This document shows positions 35,195-43,896 of a stretch of DNA of 64,000 bases, in pieces (the stretch's first letter is position 1; each line of letters starts with the position of its first letter). Under the pieces are notes generated by a model. It worked only from the letters and a program-made list of their open reading frames with translations, made no database searches and had not been told where the DNA came from. Location: positions 1 to 64,000 of the forward strand of contig NZ_AUIV01000023.1 of NCBI RefSeq assembly GCF_000423885.1, written 5' to 3'. The stretch is from Thermomonas fusca DSM 15424 (GTDB taxonomy: Bacteria; Pseudomonadota; Gammaproteobacteria; Xanthomonadales; Xanthomonadaceae). Made by a program: the position numbers and the translations under genes.

Positions 35195-35842
35195 TCAGAA
35201 CACCCGCGGCGGCTGCCCGCCGACGATCACCACGTCGGCCGGGCGGCGCGCGAACAGGCCCACCGCGACCACGCCGGGGATCTGGTTGAGCTCGCGCTCC
35301 ATCGCCACCGGATCAGTGATGGCCAGGTTGTGCACGTCGAGGATGACGTTGCCGTTGTCGGTGGTGACGCCGTCGCGCCACACCGGCTGGCCGCCGGTCA
35401 GGCGCACGATCTCGCGCGCCACCAGACTGCGCGCCATCGGGATCACTTCCACCGGCAGCGGGAACCGGCCCAGCACGTCCACCTGCTTGCTGGAGTCGAC
35501 GATGCAGACGAACTTCGCGCTGGCTTCGGCGATGATCTTCTCGCGGGTGAGCGCGGCGCCGCCGCCCTTGATAAGGTGCTTGCGCGGGTCGCATTCGTCA
35601 GCGCCGTCGACGTACAGCGACAGGGGGCCTGCGGCGTTGAGGTCGATCACCTCGATGCCGTGCGACTTCAGCCGCGCGGTGCTCTGTTCGGAGCTGGACA
35701 CCGTGCCCTTGATGCGGTCCTTCCACGCCGCCAGCGCGTCGATGAAATAGGCGACGGTGGAGCCGGTGCCGACGCCGACGATCATGCCGTCCTCGACGTA
35801 TTCGATGGCTTTTTCGGCGGCGAGTTTCTTGGCTTCGGACAT
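35195..35842 (-). CDS. rpiA: Ribose-5-phosphate isomerase A
   Basis: RpiA interconverts ribose-5-phosphate and ribulose-5-phosphate in the pentose phosphate pathway. The 215-aa protein has the phosphate loop IVGVGTGSTVAYFIDAL, the catalytic DGADECDP and KGGGAALTREKII segments, all of the family. It follows the EVE-domain gene on the same strand after 48 bp and converges with ilvD. Confidence 0.96.
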   Translation of the reverse strand: MSEAKKLAAEKAIEYVEDGMIVGVGTGSTVAYFIDALAAWKDRIKGTVSSSEQSTARLKSHGIEVIDLNAAGPLSLYVDGADECDPRKHLIKGGGAALTREKIIAEASAKFVCIVDSSKQVDVLGRFPLPVEVIPMARSLVAREIVRLTGGQPVWRDGVTTDNGNVILDVHNLAITDPVAMERELNQIPGVVAVGLFARRPADVVIVGGQPPRVF

Positions 35843-35890
35843 GGCGGTTCCTGCGGAAAGAGGGGTATGCGGTGGGCGCGGGGGATGGCG

Positions 35891-36361
35891 CTATTCGAGG
35901 GAAAGCAGCAGCTTCCACTGCGCGGCGGTCACCGGGAACACCGACAGCCGGCTGCCCTTGGCGGTCAGCGCGAAGCCTTCGCCAAGTTCGTCGGTTTGCT
36001 GCTTGATTTCCTCCAGCGGGATCAGCCGCTTGAGCTTGCGCTCGAAGGCGACGTCGACCAGGAACCAGCGCGGCGTTTCCGGGGTGGCCTTGGGGTCGAA
36101 GTAGTGCGACTTGGGATCCAACTGGGTGCTGTCCGGATAGGCGGCGCTGGCGACGGTGGCGAGGCCGGCGATGCCCGGCACCTTGCAGTTGCTGTGGTAG
36201 ATCATCACGCCGTCGCCCACCCGCATGCCGTCGCGCATGAAGTTGCGTGCCTGGTAATTGCGCACGCCGTTCCACGGTTCGGTGCTGACCCGTTCCAGGT
36301 CGTCGATGGAAAACGCATCGGGCTCCGACTTCATCATCCAGTAGCGCTTGCGCGTGCTCAT
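35891..36361 (-). CDS. EVE-domain protein
   Basis: A 156-aa single-domain EVE (PUA-like) protein: MKSEPDAFSIDDLERVSTEPWNGVRNYQARNFMR and GDGVMIYHSNCK are family signatures. EVE domains recognise modified bases in RNA or DNA (YTH/ASCH-related fold), and stand-alone members are common in proteobacteria; the ligand here is unknown. Its start overlaps the fau stop by 4 bp, so it is translated from the 6S-fau transcript region. Confidence 0.9.
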   Translation of the reverse strand: MSTRKRYWMMKSEPDAFSIDDLERVSTEPWNGVRNYQARNFMRDGMRVGDGVMIYHSNCKVPGIAGLATVASAAYPDSTQLDPKSHYFDPKATPETPRWFLVDVAFERKLKRLIPLEEIKQQTDELGEGFALTAKGSRLSVFPVTAAQWKLLLSLE

Positions 36362-36963
36362 GCGGGCTCCTGTCCGGCAGGGTGGGCGAGCAGGGTGTCG
36401 TCTTCGCAACAGACCGCGTCCAGGCGCACGTCCCAGGCTTCCCGCGGCAGGGCGTCCACGCGCTGGGCGGCGAACGCCGCGCCGACCAGCCACGGTGGGG
36501 CAGGGCGTTCATGGCGGAAGGCCAGGCTGCGGTCGTACCAACCACCGCCCATGCCCAGCCGGTGGCAGTCGGCATCGAAGCCGACCAGCGGCATCACCAG
36601 CACCGCCATGTCCTGTGCGCGCAGCGCGCCGGCAGGAGTGACATCCGGTTCGGGGATGCCGTAGCGGTTGGTGACCAGCGCATCGCCCGCGCGCCAGGGC
36701 GCGAAACGCAGGCTGCCGTCCTCGTGCAGCAGCGGCAGGCAGTAGATCAGCGACGCCGGCAGGCGCAGCTGCAGCGCGTGCAGGCCGATCTCGCCATCCA
36801 TCGCCCAATAGCCGGCGAGGTAGCCGGCAGCGGGCAGGAACGGCAGGCCGAGTACGCGCTCCGCCAGTGACTCCGCGGCGGCGATGCGCTGCTGCGGGGA
36901 GAGGCTGCGGCGACGTTCGCGCAGTGTCTTGCGCAGTGCGGCGCGGTCGATGGGCGGGCTCAC
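36358..36963 (-). CDS. fau: 5-formyltetrahydrofolate cyclo-ligase
   Basis: Converts 5-formyl-THF to 5,10-methenyl-THF with ATP. The 201-aa protein has the family start (RKTLRERRRSLSPQQR), the folate-side YLAGYWAMDGEIG and the C-terminal LGMGGGWYDRSL, equivalent to the GxGGGYYDR nucleotide motif. The gene is directly downstream of 6S RNA, as in E. coli ssrS-ygfA, and its ATP and folate roles fit the conserved pairing. Confidence 0.94.
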   Translation of the reverse strand: MSPPIDRAALRKTLRERRRSLSPQQRIAAAESLAERVLGLPFLPAAGYLAGYWAMDGEIGLHALQLRLPASLIYCLPLLHEDGSLRFAPWRAGDALVTNRYGIPEPDVTPAGALRAQDMAVLVMPLVGFDADCHRLGMGGGWYDRSLAFRHERPAPPWLVGAAFAAQRVDALPREAWDVRLDAVCCEDDTLLAHPAGQEPA

Positions 36964-36999
36964 GCGGGGACGGCCGGCTGCGGAAGGGAGACGTGGGGA

Positions 37000-37183
37000 A
37001 AATGTCTCCGCTGTGGCGATGCATGCGAAACGACCTTGAACCCGGGGTTCAAGTGGGAACGCTCGGCGGCCATCGGGCTTCCCGCTCGGGGCGGACTTGC
37101 ACTCCCGGTTACCGTTGCGTCCCCGTGGTCGTCATTAAGGGACAAGGCGAATGTTGCGCACGCCGTCGCTCACAGCAGAGGAC
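37000..37183 (-). ncRNA. ssrS: 6S RNA
   Basis: About 184 nt between zapA and fau, the conserved gammaproteobacterial site of ssrS. The 5' region GTCCTCTGCTGTGAGCG (near 37183) pairs with the 3' region CGCCACAGCGGAGAC (near 37003) to close the long hairpin. The internal self-complementary TTGAACCCCGGGTTCAA (37036-37052) and the adjoining segment closely match the 3' arm of E. coli 6S RNA. A -10 box TATACT (37190-37195, minus strand) fits a start near 37183. 6S RNA binds sigma-70 holoenzyme and inhibits it in stationary phase. Ends are estimated to within a few bases. Confidence 0.88.
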
Positions 37184-37245
37184 GCGGCCAGTATAGCGGT
37201 TCGGCGCGGCGATGAAGCGGTTCGCGGCGGCGCGGCGGGGCGGGT

Positions 37246-37542
37246 TCAGTTTTGCGCCAGCAGCGCGTCCAGCTTGCGGTTGGCCTCGTCGATCAGGCCC
37301 AGCGCATCGCCGCCGGCCGCGGCGGGCGTGGCCTTGCTCGCGTGCTGCTGCAGCTCGTGGGCGAGGTTCAGCGCGGTCAGCACCGCCAGCCGTTCAGGCG
37401 CGACCATCCGGTTGCCGCCGCGCAACTCGCGCATGCGCGCGTCCAGCATGCGCGCGGCCGAGGCCAGCCCGGCGCGTTCTTCGTCGCTGACGCCGACGGT
37501 GTATTCGCGGTCGAGGATGCGGACGCTGACCGGCTCGTTCAT
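37246..37542 (-). CDS. zapA: Cell division protein ZapA
   Basis: A 98-aa FtsZ-ring-associated protein. The N-terminal beta region VSVRILDREYTVGVSDEERAGL and the C-terminal coiled-coil tetramerisation helix (LTALNLAHELQQ onward) match ZapA, which cross-links FtsZ filaments. It overlaps the upstream small coiled-coil gene by 4 bp and precedes 6S RNA. Confidence 0.93.
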   Translation of the reverse strand: MNEPVSVRILDREYTVGVSDEERAGLASAARMLDARMRELRGGNRMVAPERLAVLTALNLAHELQQHASKATPAAAGGDALGLIDEANRKLDALLAQN

Positions 37543-37760
37543 GTGTGCTGCTCCAGCGACTTCAGCCGCCCGATCATCGCTTCCACCCGGCTGCGCGCCT
37601 GCTCCTGCTTGGACAGCAGCTGGGCGCGTTCGCCCGCCATCTGTTCCACCTGCTGGCGCAGGCTGCGGTTTTCCTCCTGCAGGCGCTGCATGCGGGCGCC
37701 GATCAGGTCGATCCGCGCCAGCAGTTTGTGCAGTTCGGCTTGCGGGTCGCGTTCGCTCAT
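37539..37760 (-). CDS. Small coiled-coil protein, TIGR02449 type
   Basis: A 73-aa, nearly all-helical protein with a heptad pattern through MQRLQEENRSLRQQVEQMAGERAQLL. This short family sits directly upstream of zapA in gammaproteobacteria and resembles ZapB in size and shape, so a division-related role is plausible but unproven. It overlaps zapA by 4 bp. Confidence 0.8.
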   Translation of the reverse strand: MSERDPQAELHKLLARIDLIGARMQRLQEENRSLRQQVEQMAGERAQLLSKQEQARSRVEAMIGRLKSLEQHT

Positions 37761-37769
37761 TCGCGCACC

Positions 37770-40070
37770 TTAGGCAGGCACCGTGCCGGGGTCAAGCCGC
37801 GTGCCGGCGCGCGCCTGCGCGCGCAGCAGGAAGTCCAGGCAGGCGTCTTCGGGCAGCGGGCGGGAAATCCAGTAGCCCTGCGCGATGTCGCATGCGCTCT
37901 GTTCCAGGAACGCCAGCTGGCCTTCGGTTTCCACGCCTTCCGCCACCACCTGCAGGCCCAGCGTGCGGGCCATCGCGATGATGGTGGCGGTGATGGTGGC
38001 GTCCTCGTGGTCGTCGGGCGTCGCCAGTCCGTCGATGAACGCCTTGTCGATCTTCAGGGTGTTGATCGGCAGGCGGTGCAGGTAGGCCAGCGAAGAGTAG
38101 CCGGTGCCGAAGTCGTCCACCGCGATGGACACGCCGAGGCGTCGGAAGGCGTGCAGGCGCTCGCTGGCGACCTCGGCATTGCCCATCAACACGCTTTCGG
38201 TGAGTTCCAGCTCCAGCGCGGATGCGGCCAGGCCGCTGTCGCGCAGGGCCGCTTCGACCGCGCCCGGCAGGTCGCTGCGCAGCAGCTGCAGCGCGGAAAC
38301 GTTGACCGATACCTTCAGCCGCCGGTCGACCCCGGCACGCTGCCAGGCCGCCAGCGTGCGGCAGGCTTCGTGCAGCACCCATTCGCCGATCTGCACGATG
38401 GTGCCGCTCTCCTCCGCCAGCGGAATGAACTCGTCGGGCGTGACGTTGCCGTATTCGGGACTGTTCCAGCGCAGCAGCGCCTCGACCGCGCCGAAGCGGC
38501 CATCGGCCAGCAGCAGCTCCGGCTGGTAGACCAGCGACAATTCGCCGCGTTCGATCGCCCTGCGCAAGGCGCCGATCAGGTTGGCGCGGCGGCGGATGTC
38601 GCCGTCCATCGCGTCCGCGTAGCGCAGGAACGCGCGCTTGCCGATGCCCTTGGCCTTGTACATGGCGGTATCGGCGTGTTTCAGCAGGTCGGTGGGCACC
38701 TGCGCGTGGTCGGGGAACAGGCTGATCCCGATCGACGGCGAGATGGTGAATTCGTAGCGGTCGTCGAGCCGCAGCGGCGCGTCGAACGCGGTGATGATGC
38801 GCTGCGCGCAGTGGTCGGCCTCGGAAGGATGGGCGAGGCTCTCCAGCACCACCGCGAATTCGTCGCCGCTGATGCGGGCGACGGTGCGCTCCGCGCCCGC
38901 CACTTCCTGCAGGCGCTGGGCGGCCGCGCGCAGCACCCGGTCGCCGGTGGCATGGCCCAGCGAATCGTTGACGTCCTTGAAGTTGTCCAGATCGAGGAAC
39001 AGCAGCGCCAGCCGATTGCCCTGGCGCCGCGCCTGCACGATCGCGCGCGACAGGCGTTCGGCCAGCAGGATGCGATTGGGCAGGTTGGTCAGCGGGTCGT
39101 AGTTGGCCAGGTAGCGCAGTTCCTGCTCGATCCGGCGGCGCTCACTGATGTCGCTCGCAACCAGCACGTACAGCTGTCGCTGGGTGATGGGCTCATGCAG
39201 CGGGCTGCACTGCATCGCGCACAGGAAGTCGCTGCCGTCCTTGCGCCGCTGCCACATCTCGCCGTTCCAGCCATCCTGCGTGCGGATGGCGCGACGCGCG
39301 TCCTGGTAGAACGCCGGTTCGTGGCGGTCACCGTCGAGCAGGCTGGTGTCGCGGCCCAGCACTTCCGCTTCCTCGTAACCGGTCATGCGGCTGAACGCGG
39401 GGTTGACCGCAACGAAACGGAAGTCGGCATCCAGCACCGCCACCGACTCGGCCATGCAGCGCATCACCTCGGCGGCGACCTGGCGCTGGTTCTCCATCTC
39501 GCGCAGCGAATCGATATCGCGCGCGGTGCCGGCGATGCGCGAGGCCCGGCCATCGGCGGCGTGGGCGACCGCGCGGCCGCGCACTCGCATCCATTGCCAG
39601 CGTCCGTCCTCGCCCAGCATCCGGTGTTCCGACAGGAACACCGGCGCTTCCCCGCGCAGGTAGGCACGCAGCTGGCGCAGCACGCCCTTGCGGTCGTCGT
39701 CGTGAAATTTCGGGCTGCGCTCGATACTGGCCTGCATGGCCAGGCGGTGGTCGCCGTCCGGGGTGACGCGGGTGACCTCCAATTCGCGGCTGCGCAGGTC
39801 GTACTGCCAGAACACCTCGTTCGAGGCCCACAGCGACAGCCGCCACTGCTGCGCGCGTTCCTCCTGTTCGCGCTGGTGGGCGCGCTGTTCGCGTTCGCGG
39901 CGGCGGTGGCTGGCCAGCGCCAGCCATGCCAACAGCAACACCAGCAGCGACAGCAGCAGGGCCAGCGACGTCCCCGCCGACAATCCACCCTCCATCGCGA
40001 AGGCAGGCAGGGGCAGCAGCAGTGCGCCGCAGGCAAGGCCCAGTTTTGCCGGAACGACGCGATCCCCCAT
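37770..40070 (-). CDS. Membrane PAS-PAS-GGDEF-EAL cyclic di-GMP protein
   Basis: A 766-aa protein with two N-terminal hydrophobic segments (about 8-50), two PAS domains (about 80-190 and 205-325), a GGDEF domain (about 330-490) and an EAL domain (about 500-755). The GGDEF signature is SGDEF (RISGDEFAVV), so cyclase activity is uncertain. The EAL site is complete: EALLRW, ESVLMGN, DDFGTGYSSLAYL, KIDKAFI and VAEGVET, which predicts a cyclic di-GMP phosphodiesterase controlled by PAS sensing. It lies just upstream of the zapA cluster on the same strand. The start at 40070 (MGDRVVPAK) gives the hydrophobic N-terminus. Confidence 0.92.
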   Translation of the reverse strand: MGDRVVPAKLGLACGALLLPLPAFAMEGGLSAGTSLALLLSLLVLLLAWLALASHRRREREQRAHQREQEERAQQWRLSLWASNEVFWQYDLRSRELEVTRVTPDGDHRLAMQASIERSPKFHDDDRKGVLRQLRAYLRGEAPVFLSEHRMLGEDGRWQWMRVRGRAVAHAADGRASRIAGTARDIDSLREMENQRQVAAEVMRCMAESVAVLDADFRFVAVNPAFSRMTGYEEAEVLGRDTSLLDGDRHEPAFYQDARRAIRTQDGWNGEMWQRRKDGSDFLCAMQCSPLHEPITQRQLYVLVASDISERRRIEQELRYLANYDPLTNLPNRILLAERLSRAIVQARRQGNRLALLFLDLDNFKDVNDSLGHATGDRVLRAAAQRLQEVAGAERTVARISGDEFAVVLESLAHPSEADHCAQRIITAFDAPLRLDDRYEFTISPSIGISLFPDHAQVPTDLLKHADTAMYKAKGIGKRAFLRYADAMDGDIRRRANLIGALRRAIERGELSLVYQPELLLADGRFGAVEALLRWNSPEYGNVTPDEFIPLAEESGTIVQIGEWVLHEACRTLAAWQRAGVDRRLKVSVNVSALQLLRSDLPGAVEAALRDSGLAASALELELTESVLMGNAEVASERLHAFRRLGVSIAVDDFGTGYSSLAYLHRLPINTLKIDKAFIDGLATPDDHEDATITATIIAMARTLGLQVVAEGVETEGQLAFLEQSACDIAQGYWISRPLPEDACLDFLLRAQARAGTRLDPGTVPA

Positions 40071-40157
40071 CGGCGAAGTGTAGGCATGCCCGCGCAGCGG
40101 CAACAAGCGGCGTGCGGTTGCTAAACTGCCGGAATCCCCCGAATTCGAGAATCCCGC

Positions 40158-40700
40158 GTGAGCGAAACCGAGTTGCCGGTCTGGGCCGAAGTGGCAGCCG
40201 CAGCCGACCGCCTTGAGCTGGCCAGCAGTCCGGCTGAACTGCACGGCGCCCTGTGCGGCTGGCTGTCGGCCGGTGGCGCGGATGCCGCGGGCTGGCTCGC
40301 GCTGGTGATGGCCGATCCGGCCCTGCCGGCGCCGCAGCCGGGCGATGCGTTGGACCGCTTGCGTGGCACCAGCGCGGCGCAGCTGGGTGATCCGGAATTC
40401 GGGTTTCAGCTGCTGCTGCCCGAGGACGGCAAGCCGATCGACCGCGCCGCGGCGCTGTTCGCCTGGTGCCGCGCCTTCCTTGGCGGGTTCGGGCTGGCCC
40501 TGGACGGCAAGCCGATGTCGGAAGAGGGGCAGGAAGCGCTGCGCGACCTCGCCAACCTCGGCGCTGCACAGATCGACGAGGCCGACGACGGCAGCGACGA
40601 GGAAGCGCTGGCCGAGATCGAGGAATACCTGCGGATGGCGGTATTGCTGCTGCACGCGGACTGCGCGCTGGGGATGCAGCACCGCCAGCGCCTGCACTGA
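40158..40700 (+). CDS. UPF0149 (YgfB) family protein
   Basis: A 180-aa YgfB-like protein: VWAEVAAAADRLELASSPAELHGALCGWLSAGG at the N-terminus and the acidic, helical C-terminal half (EADDGSDEEALAEIEEYLRMAVLLL) are typical. In many gammaproteobacteria ygfB lies next to pepP and zapA-fau, as here. In Pseudomonas a YgfB homologue influences beta-lactamase and stress regulators; no function is assumed here. pepP starts 6 bp downstream. Confidence 0.9.
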   Translation: MSETELPVWAEVAAAADRLELASSPAELHGALCGWLSAGGADAAGWLALVMADPALPAPQPGDALDRLRGTSAAQLGDPEFGFQLLLPEDGKPIDRAAALFAWCRAFLGGFGLALDGKPMSEEGQEALRDLANLGAAQIDEADDGSDEEALAEIEEYLRMAVLLLHADCALGMQHRQRLH

Positions 40701-40706
40701 CCACCC

Positions 40707-42029
40707 ATGCAGCCGCTGACCGCCCACTGGCGCAAGGCGCTGGCGCGCCGCCGCCGGCAGCTGATGCAGGCGGCCGGCGATGGCGCGATCCTGGTGCTGC
40801 CGGCCGCGCCGGAGCGCATCCGCAGCCGTGATACCCACTATCCCTACCGGCAGGATTCCGACTTCTGGTACCTGACCGGCTGCGACGAGCCTGACGCGGT
40901 GCTGGTGCTGGTGCCCGGCCGCAAACACGGCGAGGCGATCCTGTTCTGCCGCGAGCGCGATCCCGAGCGCGAAGGCTGGGACGGCCCGCGGCTGGGCCCG
41001 GATGGCGCGGTGGACGTGCTGGGAATGGACGACGCCTATCCGGTGTCGGACATCGACGAGATCCTGCCGGGCCTGCTGGAAGGCCGACGCCGCGTGCACT
41101 ACCACCTTGGCCGCGATGCCGACTTCGACCTCAAGCTGATCGGCTGGATCAACCGCGTGCGTGCGCAGGCCCGGCAGGGCGCGCAGCCGCCGCAGGAATT
41201 CCTCGAGCTCGGCCACCTGCTGGACGAGATGCGGCTGTTCAAGTCCGCCGACGAAATCGCGCTGATGCAGCGCGCCGCCGACATCAGCGTGGAAGCGCAC
41301 CGCGCGGCGATGCGCGCTGCCCGCGCCGGCATCCACGAATACGAACTGCAGGCGGAGCTGGAATGCGTGTTCCGCCGGCACGGCGCGCAGCCCGCCTACG
41401 CCAGCATTGTCGGCGCCGGTGCCAACGGTTGCGTGCTGCACTACCGCGCCAACAGTGCGAAGGCGCGTGCCGGCGAGCTGGTGCTGGTGGATGCCGGCGC
41501 CGAATACCGCGGCTACGCGGCCGACATCACCCGCAGCTTCCCGGTGGACGGGCGCTTCAACCGCCAGCAGCGCGCGCTGCACGATCTGGTCTGCCGCGCG
41601 CAGGCCGCGGCGCTGGCGCAGGCGCGCCCCGGCGTGCCCTACGAGGCGGGGCACGACGCCGCGGTGGCAACGCTGGCGGAAGGTTTGCTGTCGCTGGGAT
41701 TGCTGCAGGGCAGCCTGGAGGCAGTGCTGGCCAACGGCGACTACAAGCGCTTTTACCGCCACAAGACCGGGCACTGGCTGGGTCTGGACGTGCACGATGT
41801 CGGCGAATACCGCCTGGATGGCGCCTCGCGGCTGCTGGAGCCGGGGATGGTGTTCACCATCGAACCGGGGCTCTACATCCCGCCGGACGATACGGCCGTG
41901 GCGCCGAAGTGGCGCGGCATCGGCATCCGCATCGAGGACGATGTGCTGATCACCCGCGACGGCCACCGCGTGCTGACCGGCGCGCTGGAGCGCAGCGCGG
42001 ACGAGGTGGAAGCGTTGATGGCGAAGTAG
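40707..42029 (+). CDS. pepP: Xaa-Pro aminopeptidase
   Basis: A 440-aa M24B metallopeptidase that removes an N-terminal residue preceding proline. The dinuclear metal ligands are all visible: Asp in LVDAGAEYRGYAADITRSF, His in GHWLGLDVHD, Glu in MVFTIEPGLYI and Glu in GIRIEDDVLIT. It has the N-terminal AMP_N domain (RDTHYPYRQDSDFWYLTG). It probably forms an operon with ygfB and is followed by a long inverted repeat and T-tract. Confidence 0.95.
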   Translation: MQPLTAHWRKALARRRRQLMQAAGDGAILVLPAAPERIRSRDTHYPYRQDSDFWYLTGCDEPDAVLVLVPGRKHGEAILFCRERDPEREGWDGPRLGPDGAVDVLGMDDAYPVSDIDEILPGLLEGRRRVHYHLGRDADFDLKLIGWINRVRAQARQGAQPPQEFLELGHLLDEMRLFKSADEIALMQRAADISVEAHRAAMRAARAGIHEYELQAELECVFRRHGAQPAYASIVGAGANGCVLHYRANSAKARAGELVLVDAGAEYRGYAADITRSFPVDGRFNRQQRALHDLVCRAQAAALAQARPGVPYEAGHDAAVATLAEGLLSLGLLQGSLEAVLANGDYKRFYRHKTGHWLGLDVHDVGEYRLDGASRLLEPGMVFTIEPGLYIPPDDTAVAPKWRGIGIRIEDDVLITRDGHRVLTGALERSADEVEALMAK

Positions 42030-42034
42030 TTTGG

Positions 42035-42157
42035 CGGCGCTGCCGGGCGGGTGGGGGCGCAATCGCCGCTCAGGCTCCGCATCCGGCTACGATTCGCGAC
42101 TGCGCCCCATCCATGGCGCGCGACTGCGCCCCCGCCCGGCAGCGCCGTCGATTTTTC
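42035..42157 (+). terminator. Long inverted repeat between pepP and pepQ
   Basis: A GC-rich arm starting at 42035 (CGGCGCTGCCGGGCGGG) is complementary, with a 4-nt bulge, to the arm ending at 42147. Each arm is more than 20 nt and about 60 nt separates them. TTTTT follows on the plus strand at about 42152. This would terminate pepP transcription and also block pepQ read-through. Confidence 0.6.
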
Positions 42158-42170
42158 TGGCGACGGCCGC

Positions 42171-43490
42171 TCAGCCTTGCGCAAACGCCTCGCGGGTCAG
42201 GTTGATCGGCTCGCCGTCGGTGCAGACCACGTCATCCTCGATGCGGATGCCGCCATAGGGTTTGAACATTTCCACTCGCTGCCAGTCCACCGCATCGCCC
42301 AGGCCCTTCTGCTTCAGCTCGTCCAGCAGCATGTCGATGAAGTAGATGCCGGGCTCGATGGTCACCACCATGCCCGGTTCCAGGGTGCGGGTCAGGCGCA
42401 GGTAGGGATGGCCTTCCGGCTTGGCGATGCTGCCGCCGGCGTCGGAGGCGGCGAAGCCGGCCACGTCGTGCACCTGCAGGCCGATGCCGTGGCCGATGCC
42501 GTGCGGGAAGAACGCGCTGCTCACGCCGCTGGCGAGGGCGTCTTCCGGCGTGGTCCGGAGCACGCCGAACTCGCGCAGCACGCCGGCCAGGCGCAGATGG
42601 GCGTCGAGATGGATGCGCGCGTAGTTGGTGCCGGCGCGGACCTGGTCGCACAGCGCCAGTTGCGCGGCGTCGACGGCGCGGATCATCGCCGCGAACTCGT
42701 CGTCGGCCGCGGAATAGGTGCGGGTGATGTCGCTGGCGTAGCCGCCGAAGCTGGCGCCGGCATCGATCAGGAAGCTGCGCACCGGCGTCGGCGGCAGGCG
42801 GTCGCGATGCGTGTAGTGCAGTACCGCGCCATGTTCATTGAGCGCGATGATGTTGCCGTAGGGCAGGTCGTTGGCGTCCTGTCCGGCGATCTGGCAGTAG
42901 GCAAGGTGGATGCCGAATTCGCTGCTGCCGGCGCGGAACGCGCGTTCGGCGGCGCGGTGCGCGCGGGCCCCTATCCGGCTGGCGCGGCGCATCATCTCGA
43001 TCTCGTAGGGCGTCTTGAACGCGCGGTGGTATTCCAGGTACTGCAGCACCGGTTCCGGGTTGTTCGGCACGTAGCTGCCCAGCGCGCTTTGCGCCTCGCC
43101 GAGGATCGCGCAGCGGAACACGCTCGGCAGCAATCGCGTGACTTCGTCTGCGCTGCGGATTACCTCGATGTCGAAGTGTTCCACCCAATAGCCGCTGGGC
43201 ATCTCCGGCACCACGTGCCAATAATCGTGCGGCTGCAGGAACACCAGCTTCGGCCGCTGTCCCGGCGTGACCAGCAGCCAGCTGCCCGGCGCCTGCGTCA
43301 ACGGCAGCCAGGCCTTGAACTGCGGGTTCACCGCATAGGGGTAATCGCGGTCGTCGAAGGCCTGGTAGTGCAGCGTGCCGCTGGGGATGAGCAGATGGTC
43401 GAAGCCGCCCCGGCGCAGCGCCTCGGCGGCGCGTGCCTGCAGGGTGGCGAGGTGCTGCGGATACAGGGACGAAAGGAGTGCGTTCGACAT
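42171..43490 (-). CDS. pepQ: Xaa-Pro dipeptidase
   Basis: A 439-aa M24B peptidase of prolidase (PepQ) type, cleaving Xaa-Pro dipeptides. Metal ligands: SFLIDAGASFGGYASDITRTY, FPHGIGHGIGLQVHDVAG, MVVTIEPGIYF and YGGIRIEDDVV. The length equals that of E. coli PepQ (443). It faces pepP, a related but distinct M24B enzyme, tail to tail. The start at 43490 (MSNALLSSLYPQHL) matches the family. Confidence 0.94.
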   Translation of the reverse strand: MSNALLSSLYPQHLATLQARAAEALRRGGFDHLLIPSGTLHYQAFDDRDYPYAVNPQFKAWLPLTQAPGSWLLVTPGQRPKLVFLQPHDYWHVVPEMPSGYWVEHFDIEVIRSADEVTRLLPSVFRCAILGEAQSALGSYVPNNPEPVLQYLEYHRAFKTPYEIEMMRRASRIGARAHRAAERAFRAGSSEFGIHLAYCQIAGQDANDLPYGNIIALNEHGAVLHYTHRDRLPPTPVRSFLIDAGASFGGYASDITRTYSAADDEFAAMIRAVDAAQLALCDQVRAGTNYARIHLDAHLRLAGVLREFGVLRTTPEDALASGVSSAFFPHGIGHGIGLQVHDVAGFAASDAGGSIAKPEGHPYLRLTRTLEPGMVVTIEPGIYFIDMLLDELKQKGLGDAVDWQRVEMFKPYGGIRIEDDVVCTDGEPINLTREAFAQG

Positions 43491-43551
43491 GGCGGATGCG
43501 CGGCGGTGGGGGATGCCCCGATTGTCGCGCATCCGCGCACGCCCCGCAGGC

Positions 43552-43896
43552 TCAGTCCTCCGCCTGCGCCGCCCATGCGCGAAGGCGGACGGTGGCGTCC
43601 GGCGACAGCCCGAGGAAACGCAGGCCGATCCACGACTGCCCCGGCGCACCGGCCTTGTCCTGCCAGAGGACATGCGCGCCGACTTCAATGGGTTGCGCCG
43701 CGCCGACCCCGTCGGGCAGGTTGAAGCGGAGCTGGAACAGCGCGTCGTCCGGCAGGCTGCGGTTGGCCATCATCAGCATGCCGCCCACCGAGAGATTGCC
43801 GAGGTAGCCGACCGGCTCTTCGAGGATGGTGTCAATGACTTCCACCCGGCCCGGTACCGCCCTGCGTGGCTGGCGGCGGCGCGGATCATGGCTCAT
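43552..43896 (-). CDS. PilZ-domain protein
   Basis: A 114-aa single PilZ domain with an Arg-rich N-terminus (RRRQPRRAVPGRV, equivalent to the RxxxR cyclic di-GMP motif) and the second motif region NLSVGGMLM (equivalent to D/NxSxxG). It is likely a cyclic di-GMP receptor. Its start lies 11 bp inside the 3' end of the DUF1631 gene on the same strand, so the two are translationally coupled and may work together. Confidence 0.88.
   Translation of the reverse strand: MSHDPRRRQPRRAVPGRVEVIDTILEEPVGYLGNLSVGGMLMMANRSLPDDALFQLRFNLPDGVGAAQPIEVGAHVLWQDKAGAPGQSWIGLRFLGLSPDATVRLRAWAAQAED

Noticed and set aside
37770..40070. Calling the GGDEF domain of the PAS-GGDEF-EAL protein inactive
   Set aside because: The motif is SGDEF, a variant that is sometimes active. 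I record it as uncertain rather than dead.
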